The position numbers and the translations under genes were made by a program. Positions 55,617-63,558 of a stretch of DNA of 64,000 nucleotides are shown here, in pieces. The notes below the pieces were generated by a model. The model saw nothing but the letters and a program-made list of their open reading frames with translations, was not told the DNA's origin and did not search any database. Positions within the stretch are counted from its first letter, which is position 1. Each line of letters begins with the position of its first letter. Origin of the DNA: Hydrogenispora ethanolica (GTDB lineage Bacteria > Bacillota > UBA4882 > UBA8346); assembly GCF_004340685.1 (NCBI RefSeq), contig NZ_SLUN01000022.1:31670-95669 (forward strand), in the 5' to 3' direction.

Positions 55617-56576
55617 TTACCACTGGATCAAAGCAGCTCCCCAACTGAGTCCGCCGCCGAAGGCTATCAACATCACATAATCGCCTTTCTGGAACCGGTG
55701 CCAATTTTCGTGCAAGGCCAAACCGATCGATGCCGAAGAAGTGTTCCCGTATTTTTCGATATTGCTGATGAACTCGATATCGCCAATGGAAAAATCTTTA
55801 CCGGCCGCGATAATCCTTTGATTGGCCTGGTGTGGAATCACGTATTTAATCTGTTCCGGCTTAATCCCTACTTTAGCCGGCACCGTCTCCAACAGTTCTT
55901 TGATTTTGCTTACCGCAAATTTAAAGACCACTTTGCCGTTCTGGCGAAAATAATAATTGGAACGCCGGTCCTGCAGCAAATCGTTGATTCCGCCAATCAC
56001 TACTTCTTGGGACATCGAGGGATCGGAGCCGAGTTCGGTACAGAGCAGCAAATGTTGGGGGCGATCGCTGGTGACCACCGCGGCAGTGGCGCCATCACCA
56101 AAAAGCACGCAACTGGAACGATCCGAATAGTCCGTAACCCTGGAGAGCTGTTCGCCTGCTGTAACCAGTCCGTAGCTGAGATCATTTCGGGATTTGAGAA
56201 GGCTTTCGGCCATTGCCAATCCAAAAACAAAGCCGGAGCATGCGGCATTCAGATCGAAACAAAAACCATGGTTGGCCCCGAGTTCGCGCGCGACCTCACA
56301 GGCTTGGGCCGGACTGAAGCGATCCGGAGTAAGGGTAGAGGAAACAATAAAATCCAGCTTATCCGGGTCCAACTCAATGGTATCACAGGCCATCCGGGCA
56401 GCTTTGGTCACAATTTCATAAATATTTTCTTCCGGCCGCAGGATATGCCGTTCCCGGATTCCAGTGCGGGTGGTTATCCACTCGTCGGTGGTATCGACCA
56501 TTTTTTCCAAATCGGCGTTGGTCAACAGTTTTTCGGGAACCGCGGCTCCGATCGAAGAGATTCCAATTTCTTTCAT
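55617..56576 (-). CDS. fabH: 3-oxoacyl-ACP synthase III
   Basis: Initiates fatty acid synthesis from acyl-CoA and malonyl-ACP. The 319-aa enzyme has the nucleophile Cys113 in LNAACSGF, VIPHQANQRII with the catalytic His, and NIEKYGNTSSASI with the Asn. It starts 10 bases after the fapR stop. The plsX, fabD and acpP genes often found next to fapR and fabH are missing here. Confidence 0.95.
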   Translation of the reverse strand: MKEIGISSIGAAVPEKLLTNADLEKMVDTTDEWITTRTGIRERHILRPEENIYEIVTKAARMACDTIELDPDKLDFIVSSTLTPDRFSPAQACEVARELGANHGFCFDLNAACSGFVFGLAMAESLLKSRNDLSYGLVTAGEQLSRVTDYSDRSSCVLFGDGATAAVVTSDRPQHLLLCTELGSDPSMSQEVVIGGINDLLQDRRSNYYFRQNGKVVFKFAVSKIKELLETVPAKVGIKPEQIKYVIPHQANQRIIAAGKDFSIGDIEFISNIEKYGNTSSASIGLALHENWHRFQKGDYVMLIAFGGGLSWGAALIQW

Positions 56577-56586
56577 TGTACTCCTC

Positions 56587-57195
56587 CTAGTCTTCGTCTT
56601 TTAATAGTTTCAAATAATGGGCCATTTCCAACGACATGCCATGAATCACGAAAGTCCCTTTGCAGACAATCTCTTCTTTACAGCGGACGATCACTTCAAT
56701 GAAGAAGCGATGTCCTCTTTTCTCCAAGATTTGGGCCTTGGCAATCAGCTTTTCCCCGGCGCGGACGGTCCGCAAGAAATCCAGCTCCGCCTTGCCGGTG
56801 ACAGCCACCTGGGCCGCAGCCACCGCGTTGGCAAGGGTGTTGGCCATGGCAAAAATAATATGGCCTCTCACGATATTGCATTTCTCAAGGCACATGGAGC
56901 GATCGGTATCGAGAAAGGATAACCCCTTCTTTCCGGGCTCGATCTCGATCAATTCGCCGACAATTTCCCGATTCGCCAGCGATTGCGAGACCCCAAAGAA
57001 TTGGGAAGCCATCTCCCTGGTACGTTTGCGAACTTCGGGAATGGCCAACTCCATGCGGTCCAAACGGACCGTCGGAATACTCACCTGGAGAATCTCCGCC
57101 AGTTCCTCATCGGTGATGAAGGGATTTTGACGGATCGCATCCAGAAGCTTGCGATGGCGTTCGTTTTTTTTCATGATTTTAGGGTTGCTAGACAT
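56587..57195 (-). CDS. fapR: Transcription factor FapR
   Basis: Malonyl-CoA-responsive repressor of lipid synthesis genes. The 202-aa protein has an N-terminal HTH (DEELAEILQVSIPTVRLDRM) and a C-terminal hot-dog domain with KCNIVRGHIIFAMANTLANA. ATG at 57195 follows AGGATGATC; an ATG at 57210 is further upstream without signal. A palindromic operator lies just upstream, implying autoregulation. fabH is downstream. Confidence 0.92.
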   Translation of the reverse strand: MSSNPKIMKKNERHRKLLDAIRQNPFITDEELAEILQVSIPTVRLDRMELAIPEVRKRTREMASQFFGVSQSLANREIVGELIEIEPGKKGLSFLDTDRSMCLEKCNIVRGHIIFAMANTLANAVAAAQVAVTGKAELDFLRTVRAGEKLIAKAQILEKRGHRFFIEVIVRCKEEIVCKGTFVIHGMSLEMAHYLKLLKDED

Positions 57196-57213
57196 GATCA
57201 TCCTAAACAATTT

Positions 57214-57232
57214 ATTATTACCTGATAATAAT
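57214..57232. promoter_or_regulatory. Likely FapR operator
   Basis: ATTATTACCTGATAATAAT is an inverted repeat that closely resembles the known FapR site (ATTAGTACC...GGTACTAAT type), with T in place of G and A in place of C in the arms. It lies 20 to 37 bases before the fapR start. Confidence 0.7.
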
Positions 57233-57668
57233 TTTAACTCACTTCACTGATTTATGCAACCAATTTTTAGATCTTTCTTGCGTCATGGATTCTTGAGAGT
57301 AAAAATCCAAGCGCCATTATTATTCCCCAATTTTCAGGGAGTGTGAAACGAAATGCTCCGGCCGCGCCGCGCTCATCCCATCGTTCAGCCGGCTTGTAAA
57401 GCTCTTCTTCCATCCTTCACGCCTTTCGTCCAGATCTTTCATTACTCAGTCTTTGGATAGCATTCCCGAAAGAGCGGAAAACCGGCCCTTTGCTTCGGAG
57501 AGGTTGCCGGATTTTTCCGGACGAGCGTCCGGGAAAATCCGGCAACCCTTCAAAAAGAAACGGCCCGTCCGCAGCGTCATGCCTCGGACTTGGCCGTGTT
57601 TCACCTGAAATATACTATCTTCAATCCCCGGTCCCCGAGAAAACGTCTCGGAGTCCGCGCTAATCGCC
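57233..57668. other. Gene-free gap between fapR and the sugar-transport operon
   Basis: About 435 bases without a credible open frame. It holds the long palindrome at 57503-57546 and a smaller stem CCGAGA/TCTCGG at about 57635-57651 close to the permease stop. I see no 21-bp periodicity here. Confidence 0.6.
57503..57546. repeat. Long palindrome (20-bp stem)
   Basis: GTTGCCGGATTTTTCCGGAC (57503-57522) and GTCCGGGAAAATCCGGCAAC (57527-57546) pair over 20 bases with a single G-T mismatch, loop GAGC. No T run follows on either strand. It lies 122 bases beyond the end of the permease operon. Confidence 0.85.
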
Positions 57669-58556
57669 CTAACCCTTCAATGCTCCCGTAGCGATACCTT
57701 CCTGAATATTTTTTTGAAAGATCAGATAGACGACGATCACCGGAATGACCGCCATAAAGTTCCCGGCCAGAATCAGCTCCCAAGAAGTGCTGTAGAGTGT
57801 ATAAAACGACTGGGTCGACAGGATCAAGGTATAGTTGTTCTGATTGGAGATAAACACCAGCGGCAGCATAAAATCATTCCAAATCCAAATAATCTGCAGC
57901 AAAGCCACTGTGATATTGATCGGCTGAAGCATGGGAAAGATAATTTTTCGAAACGACTGCCAGTAGCTGGCCCCATCGATCAACGCCGCCTCTTCTACCT
58001 CCTGAGGAATCGTCTTCACAAAACCATGATAGAGGAAGATGGGCATGTTGATCCCCACCCCGATGTACACCAGGATCACGCCCCAGATTTTATTGAGGAT
58101 ATGCAATTGGGCGGAGACTTTGACCAACGGAATCATGATGACGGAAAACGGGATCATCATCGATGAGATAATGAGAAAAAAGATCACATTGCTAAGCACC
58201 GTTTTGGTCCGGGAGAGCTTGTACCCGGCCATCGAACTGAAGAGGACGATCCCAAAGGTGCTGCAAACGGTGATCACAAAGGTATTCAAGGCCGAATGCA
58301 AGAAGCGCATGGATTGGAAAGCGGTGACATAGTTGTTGAAGTTGAACGTTCGCGGCAGGGCCATCACCGCCTGATTCATTTCGGCCGTGGTTTTGAAGGA
58401 GTTCAGTAGGGCCATGAGCAAAGGGAAAAGAACCAACAGGCCGGTGAAGGATAAAAAAAGAAAACTGCCGATCCGGCTAGCGGTAAAGGAACCTTTTAAG
58501 AAGAGTGGCCCCGACTCAAAAAGGCGGCGCCAGTTTGGCGTTTTAACGACGCTCAT
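57669..58556 (-). CDS. Sugar ABC transporter permease (MalG/CUT1 type)
   Basis: A 295-aa inner-membrane permease with six spans. The ATPase-contacting EAA loop reads EEAALIDGASYWQSFRKIIF, as expected for the second permease of CUT1 importers. It overlaps the first permease gene by four bases. No ATP-binding subunit gene is in the cluster; a shared MsmX-type ATPase is likely. Confidence 0.92.
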   Translation of the reverse strand: MSVVKTPNWRRLFESGPLFLKGSFTASRIGSFLFLSFTGLLVLFPLLMALLNSFKTTAEMNQAVMALPRTFNFNNYVTAFQSMRFLHSALNTFVITVCSTFGIVLFSSMAGYKLSRTKTVLSNVIFFLIISSMMIPFSVIMIPLVKVSAQLHILNKIWGVILVYIGVGINMPIFLYHGFVKTIPQEVEEAALIDGASYWQSFRKIIFPMLQPINITVALLQIIWIWNDFMLPLVFISNQNNYTLILSTQSFYTLYSTSWELILAGNFMAVIPVIVVYLIFQKNIQEGIATGALKG

Positions 58557-59443
58557 AGCTCCACCTCCCGCTTCTTCATCAACGTAATTTGCAGCAATGA
58601 TACCGCCAGGATCATGATGAACAGAACGATCGCCTTGGCGCAGCTATAACCCATCCGCATAGTGGTACTGAAGGCATCGTAATAAAGGTTCAAGCTGATC
58701 GAAGCGGTGGACCAACCCGGACCGCCATTGGTCAATCCGAAAATCAAATCAAAAGCCTTAAAGGAATTATTAATCGTTACAAAAGTGCAGATCGTGACCG
58801 CCGGCATGATCATCGGGAAGGTTACTTTGATGAATTTCTGAAATGGATTGGGACCATCGAGTTGTACTTGGTCCTCCAATTCTTGCGGGACCGTTCCCAA
58901 TGCCGCCAGATAGATAATGATGATATAACCGAGACCTACCCATAATGATACCAGGACAATGGCCCAGAACGCGAAGAAAGGATCGGCCATCCAGGGTTGA
59001 TTGAGAAACCCGACCCAGCTAAAATGCTGCCCGAGATTGGGAAATACCTTTAAGAAGAGAAACTTTAGCATATAAGCGCCGACGATCGCGCTAATCATAT
59101 TGGGAAGGAAAAAAACCGTACGGAACAGCTTCCGGGTGCCCTTCAAATTCGCTATCAAATTGGCGATCAAAAGCGCCAGACAATTTTGCAGGATCACCAT
59201 TATCACTGAGAAATTGAGCGTAAAAAGGGTCGCATCTTTAAAGCGGACATCTTCCGTGAAAATCTCCACATAATTACGGAACTGAACAAACTTATAAAAG
59301 GGCGCCAGCCCGTTCCAATTGGTGAAACTATACAGCAAAGACCCGACCATCGGCAGGGCCATAAAGACGAAAAAGAAGAGAAATGCCGGGGCGACAAAGA
59401 TAAAAAAAGAAACCCGGCTCTGCGCGTTGTGTCTTACGGACAT
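58553..59443 (-). CDS. Sugar ABC transporter permease (MalF/UgpA type)
   Basis: A 296-aa permease, six spans, first of the pair. Its EAA loop is slightly degenerate, LEDQVQLDGPNPFQKFIKVT, retaining the conserved Gly. GGAGG precedes the ATG. It lies 90 bases after the binding-protein gene. Confidence 0.92.
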   Translation of the reverse strand: MSVRHNAQSRVSFFIFVAPAFLFFFVFMALPMVGSLLYSFTNWNGLAPFYKFVQFRNYVEIFTEDVRFKDATLFTLNFSVIMVILQNCLALLIANLIANLKGTRKLFRTVFFLPNMISAIVGAYMLKFLFLKVFPNLGQHFSWVGFLNQPWMADPFFAFWAIVLVSLWVGLGYIIIIYLAALGTVPQELEDQVQLDGPNPFQKFIKVTFPMIMPAVTICTFVTINNSFKAFDLIFGLTNGGPGWSTASISLNLYYDAFSTTMRMGYSCAKAIVLFIMILAVSLLQITLMKKREVEL

Positions 59444-59533
59444 TCCCCAAATCCTCCATTACCTGCAATATCAATAACATAAGAGCATTGGCGCGGCAAA
59501 ACCGCACCAATGCTTCTTCATCTCCCGACCGCC

Positions 59534-60784
59534 TTAATTGGCCAACCCGTCTTTCCAGGCTTTATCCAAAGCCTTGACGATATCGGCCCGGGTTGCCTTT
59601 TTTACGTAATAAAGCTGAAGTTGCCGGCCTACTTCCTGTTTGACGGTATTCGGCATCAGCGGATCCTCATAGCCCATCCCTTTTTTCACATACGATAAGG
59701 CGGATTCCACCCACGGATAATATTGAAAGGTATGGACCGTCGACACCGGGTTGAATTTGAGGTTTTGATACAACGCGTTCGAGTCTTTCTTGTCGAGCAT
59801 GTAATTTAACAAGGCAAAAGCGACTTTTTTGTTTTTGGATTTGGAATAAACCGATAGACCTTTCGAGACCGAGATGTTGATCATGGTCTGTTTCGGATCC
59901 TCGGAGATCGGCAGCGGAGCGACAGCCAGATTGAATTTGGGGTTCGCTTTTAAGATCTCCTCCGCCATCCATGGTCCTTGGACCCACATGGCATGCTTAC
60001 CCAGAGCAAACTCGGCCGCCCCGCCGGAAGCGGTGATATCCATGGCATTGGTATTGCCGTTGGCGTTGACCAGATCGATGATGTCAAAATACTCTTTTAG
60101 CTCCGCAAAGGAAGTGGTTCCTTTGTTCATCCGGCTGACAAAACCTTTATACTTGGTCTCATTCAGAGCGCCGACCAATAGCGAGTTAAAGAGCTGCGGC
60201 ACCCAGTCTTCATTATACGCTAACAAAAAAGGCGTATAACCGGCAGCTTTTAGCTTTTCCACGTTGGCTTTCATCGCTGAAAGCGTCAATGCGGGAGTGA
60301 TTCCCACCTTCTCAAAGATATCCTTATTATAATCATAGCCCCACCATACGCTCTCCAAGGGCATGCATTTGACCTTGCCGTCCAGCGAGATAATGCTCTT
60401 TACGTTGGCGTACAACGTCTTGACAAACGGCTGTTTGCTCAGATCTTCCAGGTAACCGGAACGATTGTACTGAGGACCCGTATTCGTCGGATGGATGAAA
60501 AAGACATCCGGCGCGTCCCCGGAAGCGAACCGGGATTGCAGAATCTGCTGCGAGTTGATGGCTGCCGGCGTCTCAAAATTTACCTTTACAGTAGTGCCGG
60601 TCTGCGTTTTATACTTTTTGATGAATTGGTTGAAATAATTGGCGTAAATTTCCCGGAATTGCGGTTGGTCAATGAAAATGTTGAGTTCGACCGTTTTTCC
60701 CGCTCCGTTGACCAGCGGGCCCGTTCCCGACAACATGCCTGCCAAGACAAACAGAAGCAACACCGAAAACCAGAAGCGCCTCAT
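59534..60784 (-). CDS. Sugar-binding protein of the ABC importer
   Basis: A 416-aa extracellular solute-binding protein, family 1, with a signal peptide (RRFWFSVLLLFVLAGMLSGT) and cleavage probably near VNGA. There is no lipobox Cys, unlike most Gram-positive binding proteins. The body shows FHPTNTGPQYNRSGYLEDLS-like sequence (here FIHPTNTGPQYNRSGYLEDL) and KHAMWVQGPWMAEEIL. ATG at 60784 has GGGGAGGA at proper distance. First gene of the operon, under a LacI-type operator. Confidence 0.92.
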   Translation of the reverse strand: MRRFWFSVLLLFVLAGMLSGTGPLVNGAGKTVELNIFIDQPQFREIYANYFNQFIKKYKTQTGTTVKVNFETPAAINSQQILQSRFASGDAPDVFFIHPTNTGPQYNRSGYLEDLSKQPFVKTLYANVKSIISLDGKVKCMPLESVWWGYDYNKDIFEKVGITPALTLSAMKANVEKLKAAGYTPFLLAYNEDWVPQLFNSLLVGALNETKYKGFVSRMNKGTTSFAELKEYFDIIDLVNANGNTNAMDITASGGAAEFALGKHAMWVQGPWMAEEILKANPKFNLAVAPLPISEDPKQTMINISVSKGLSVYSKSKNKKVAFALLNYMLDKKDSNALYQNLKFNPVSTVHTFQYYPWVESALSYVKKGMGYEDPLMPNTVKQEVGRQLQLYYVKKATRADIVKALDKAWKDGLAN

Positions 60785-60818
60785 TGTCAATCCTCCCCTT
60801 TATTTCTGTTTTTATCCA

Positions 60819-60836
60819 TATGTTTGCGTAAACATA
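60819..60836. promoter_or_regulatory. LacI-type operator of the importer operon
   Basis: TATGTTTGCGTAAACATA is an almost perfect 18-bp palindrome with the central CG of LacI-family sites. It begins right at the -10 box of the promoter, so binding would block transcription. Confidence 0.85.
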
Positions 60837-60864
60837 TTTTAACACCTTTAACCGATGGAATCAA
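60836..60864 (-). promoter_or_regulatory. Promoter of the importer operon
   Basis: On the minus strand TTGATT (rc of 60859-60864) and TAAAAT (rc of 60836-60841) are 17 bases apart. Confidence 0.8.
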
Positions 60865-60912
60865 CATCATTTTCCATTTCATCCTATTTTTATTATCTGT
60901 CCGGCGATGCGC

Positions 60913-60941
60913 TTGACGGAGAAGTCAGAAGATGATAACAT
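60913..60941 (+). promoter_or_regulatory. Promoter of the LacI-type regulator gene
   Basis: TTGACG (60913-60918) and TAACAT (60936-60941) are 17 bases apart, 36 bases before the ATG of the regulator. Confidence 0.6.
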
Positions 60942-60977
60942 TTTAACAATCAATTCCGGGGGTCGGTGGAGGGTGCG

Positions 60978-62000
60978 ATGGTCACACAACAGGATGTCGC
61001 CAAAAAAGCGGGGGTCTCTTTTATCACGGTCTCCCGAGTCATCAACAACAATGGCTATGTCAAAGAAGAAACGCGCCAGAGAGTCCTCGACACCATCAAG
61101 AAACTCAACTATTATCCCAACCACATCGGGCGGGCCCTTCATACCAAGAGCGTGAATACGATCGGCGTAATTATCCCGGCTCCCGCCCATGTGACGGTCC
61201 ATGGCACCGATTACTACAATCTTTTGATGGCGGGGATCGAGCAATCAACGGCCACGAATGGCTTTGACCTGCTGCTGTCGACTTACCGGTTTGAGGATCC
61301 GCAAACGGACTATTTGCGTCTTTATTATCAACGCAAAGTTGACGGCTTGATTCTCATCACTCCCAATCTAAAAAACCCTCAAATCGGCGATATCGCGCAA
61401 CAGCATATTCCGTGCGTCATCATCGGCGACCGGCCGGAAAATATGGCCATCAGTTATGTGGATACGGACAATTTTCGCGGAATGCAGCACCTCACCGAAC
61501 ATCTAATCGGCAACGGCCATCGACGGATCGCCTTCGTCAAGGGTCCCGGCAATGCCCGAAACGCCGGCGACCGGTTTGATGGATTTCTCCAAGCCATGCG
61601 GCAAAATAACTTACCGCTTGAGAACGACTGGATCTTCGAGGGGGACTTCGCTCCGGAATCGGGCAGGCAAGCGATGCGAAAAATTCTCGCGCTGCGCGAC
61701 GCCTCCCTCAAACTGCCACTGCCCAGCGCTTTGGTTTGCGCCAATGATCTGACGGCCTTGGGGGCGCTTTCCGAAGCCAAAAACGCTGACATCAAAATTC
61801 CTGAGCAAATGGCGCTGGTCGGCTTCGACGGCATCGGCGCGACCGCCTTGACCGATCCGCCGCTGACGACGGTCAGCCAGCCTCTGTTTGATATCGGTTT
61901 TACAGCCTCGGAAATGCTTTTGAATACGTTAAAAGACCCCCTGCGGCCCCAAGAGAATAAAATTTTCCCAGTCGAGCTGATTCGTAGAAAAAGCTCTTAA
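60978..62000 (+). CDS. LacI-family transcriptional regulator
   Basis: A 340-aa sugar-responsive repressor. The N-terminal HTH reads VTQQDVAKKAGVSFITVSRV followed by the hinge HIGRALHTKS, and the periplasmic-binding-like domain follows with ALVCANDLTALGAL and TTVSQPLFDIG. GGAGGG precedes the ATG at 60978; a GTG at 60966 is too far upstream of it. It lies divergent from the importer operon and convergent with the GH30 gene, and probably controls both through the operators described. Confidence 0.93.
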   Translation: MVTQQDVAKKAGVSFITVSRVINNNGYVKEETRQRVLDTIKKLNYYPNHIGRALHTKSVNTIGVIIPAPAHVTVHGTDYYNLLMAGIEQSTATNGFDLLLSTYRFEDPQTDYLRLYYQRKVDGLILITPNLKNPQIGDIAQQHIPCVIIGDRPENMAISYVDTDNFRGMQHLTEHLIGNGHRRIAFVKGPGNARNAGDRFDGFLQAMRQNNLPLENDWIFEGDFAPESGRQAMRKILALRDASLKLPLPSALVCANDLTALGALSEAKNADIKIPEQMALVGFDGIGATALTDPPLTTVSQPLFDIGFTASEMLLNTLKDPLRPQENKIFPVELIRRKSS

Positions 62001-62030
62001 TCGGACGAAGGAATGTCAGACGGTCATCCG

Positions 62031-63416
62031 CTAATCCAGGAGAATGGTCTGGATGGAGTGCCCCGGGCTAAGAACGGTAAACCTTTCGCCCAGTATTTCC
62101 AGAGTAAATTGGCGTTCCTCACCGGTCCGATTCAACGCAACCACGACGATGACTCCATTGGGATTCAAAAACGCCGTCAGTTCAAGATAGGCGCCGTCCA
62201 TCAAGCACCCGATCCGCCGGGCGCCGCGTTCGATAAACTTGCTGAAATGACCCATATAATAGTAGGAACTCTGAAAAAACACCTCTCCGGTATCGGTATT
62301 GACGATCACCGGCGCATCGCAAAAGTTTCCGGCGTGATTGGGTCCGCCGTGGTGATCCAATACCATGTTCCAATCGATCCATCCGACCGTACCGCTGTTT
62401 AAGTCGCCCATGATATTGTGGGCATAGATTTCACCGCGATCCCATTGACCCAGTTTCACGCCGTTTTCAATGCATCCCTCGGTGAAAATCAATTTTTTCG
62501 ACGGGAACTCGCGGTAGGTCTTTTCCACATTGACAAATTGAGCGCCGGAATACCAATGAAAGCCGATACCCCAGATATATTTTGCCGCCTCCGGATTGGA
62601 CAGGGTCCTTTTCGCCCGGTCATAGAGCAGATCCCGGTTATGGTCCCAGATCAAAATCTTTTTATCGCCCAAACCTTCTTTTTGAAGCAGCGGTCCTAAA
62701 TGATTCGCGATGAAATCCGCTTCCGCTTCGGCCGAGTAGATACAGGAATCCCAGGTCTGCGTGGCCAAAGGTTCATTTTGGACGGAGACCCCCCAAATAG
62801 GTATCCCTTCCTTTTCATATTCCCGGATGAATTTCATAAAAAATCGGGCCCAGGTATCCCGGTATTCCGGTAGGAGACTGCCGCCGTGATTCATGGTGCC
62901 GTTCGTTTTCATCCAGGCGGGAGGGCTCCAAGGTGAAACCAACAGATCAATGGGACCGCCTGCCACCGCCATGGCAGCTTTAATCCAAGGGATTAAGTGC
63001 TTCCGGTCCCGAGCGATCTGAAAATGTTGGAGTTCCGTATCCCCCGCGCTATCGTCGCATGAATAATTCCCCAACGAAAAATCGCAGCTATTCATATGTA
63101 CCCTGCAAAGGCGATAATTGATTCCGGAATCGGAAGCAAAGTAACGGTCGATAATCATGTTGCGTTTTTCGGCACTGATTTGTGAAAGGACATGGGCGCC
63201 CGCCTCGGTAAAGGCGCCGCCAAATCCCAAAAGCGACTGGTATTGTTCACTCGGGTCAATCCGAACATGCATCGGATTCGTTATGCTCCTGCTTTCACCG
63301 ACCAATTTCGAAATCCTGGTAATGCGTTGATTGCTATTCTGAGAGGTTTGAAAGACTTGCGCATTCCGGTAACGGTCTCTGATAGGAAGGGTTTCTTCAT
63401 TTTGATGGATTCTCAT
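62031..63416 (-). CDS. Glycoside hydrolase family 30
   Basis: A 461-aa retaining beta-glycosidase. The acid/base Glu215 is in GVSVQNEP and the nucleophile Glu313 in IFTEGC, both in the GH30 setting; SPWSPPAWMKTNGTMNHGG and the LLGFGGAFTEAGAH start are also typical of the glucosylceramidase-like group. There is no signal peptide, so it should act inside the cell on oligosaccharides brought in by the importer. ATG at 63416 has GAGGAG seven bases upstream. Activity could be on beta-1,6-glucan, xylosyl or glucosyl substrates. Confidence 0.93.
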   Translation of the reverse strand: MRIHQNEETLPIRDRYRNAQVFQTSQNSNQRITRISKLVGESRSITNPMHVRIDPSEQYQSLLGFGGAFTEAGAHVLSQISAEKRNMIIDRYFASDSGINYRLCRVHMNSCDFSLGNYSCDDSAGDTELQHFQIARDRKHLIPWIKAAMAVAGGPIDLLVSPWSPPAWMKTNGTMNHGGSLLPEYRDTWARFFMKFIREYEKEGIPIWGVSVQNEPLATQTWDSCIYSAEAEADFIANHLGPLLQKEGLGDKKILIWDHNRDLLYDRAKRTLSNPEAAKYIWGIGFHWYSGAQFVNVEKTYREFPSKKLIFTEGCIENGVKLGQWDRGEIYAHNIMGDLNSGTVGWIDWNMVLDHHGGPNHAGNFCDAPVIVNTDTGEVFFQSSYYYMGHFSKFIERGARRIGCLMDGAYLELTAFLNPNGVIVVVALNRTGEERQFTLEILGERFTVLSPGHSIQTILLD

Positions 63417-63433
63417 CCGGCATCTCCTCAAAT

Positions 63434-63451
63434 ATGATATACGTAAACATA
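63434..63451. promoter_or_regulatory. LacI-type operator of the GH30 gene
   Basis: The right half GTAAACATA is identical to that of the importer operator, and the left half (ATGATATAC) is only partly symmetrical. It lies between the promoter and the ribosome binding site of the GH30 gene. Confidence 0.7.
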
Positions 63452-63464
63452 TGGATTCTAATTA

Positions 63465-63493
63465 ATCATAGCTTGCATGCGCCATGAAATCAA
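63465..63493 (-). promoter_or_regulatory. Promoter of the GH30 gene
   Basis: On the minus strand TTGATT (rc of 63488-63493) and TATGAT (rc of 63465-63470) are 17 bases apart. The -35 hexamer is the same as in the importer promoter. Confidence 0.8.
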
Positions 63494-63558
63494 GAGCGAA
63501 TTCCGGCGAGGCTATACCGCGCAAAGAATGAGTCCGGGTTTTTCCGCGCCAAATAAAA

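Noticed and set aside
55698..56702. 334-codon plus-strand frame opposite fabH
   Set aside because: fabH carries its catalytic residues; this frame also crosses the fapR-fabH junction and lacks family features.
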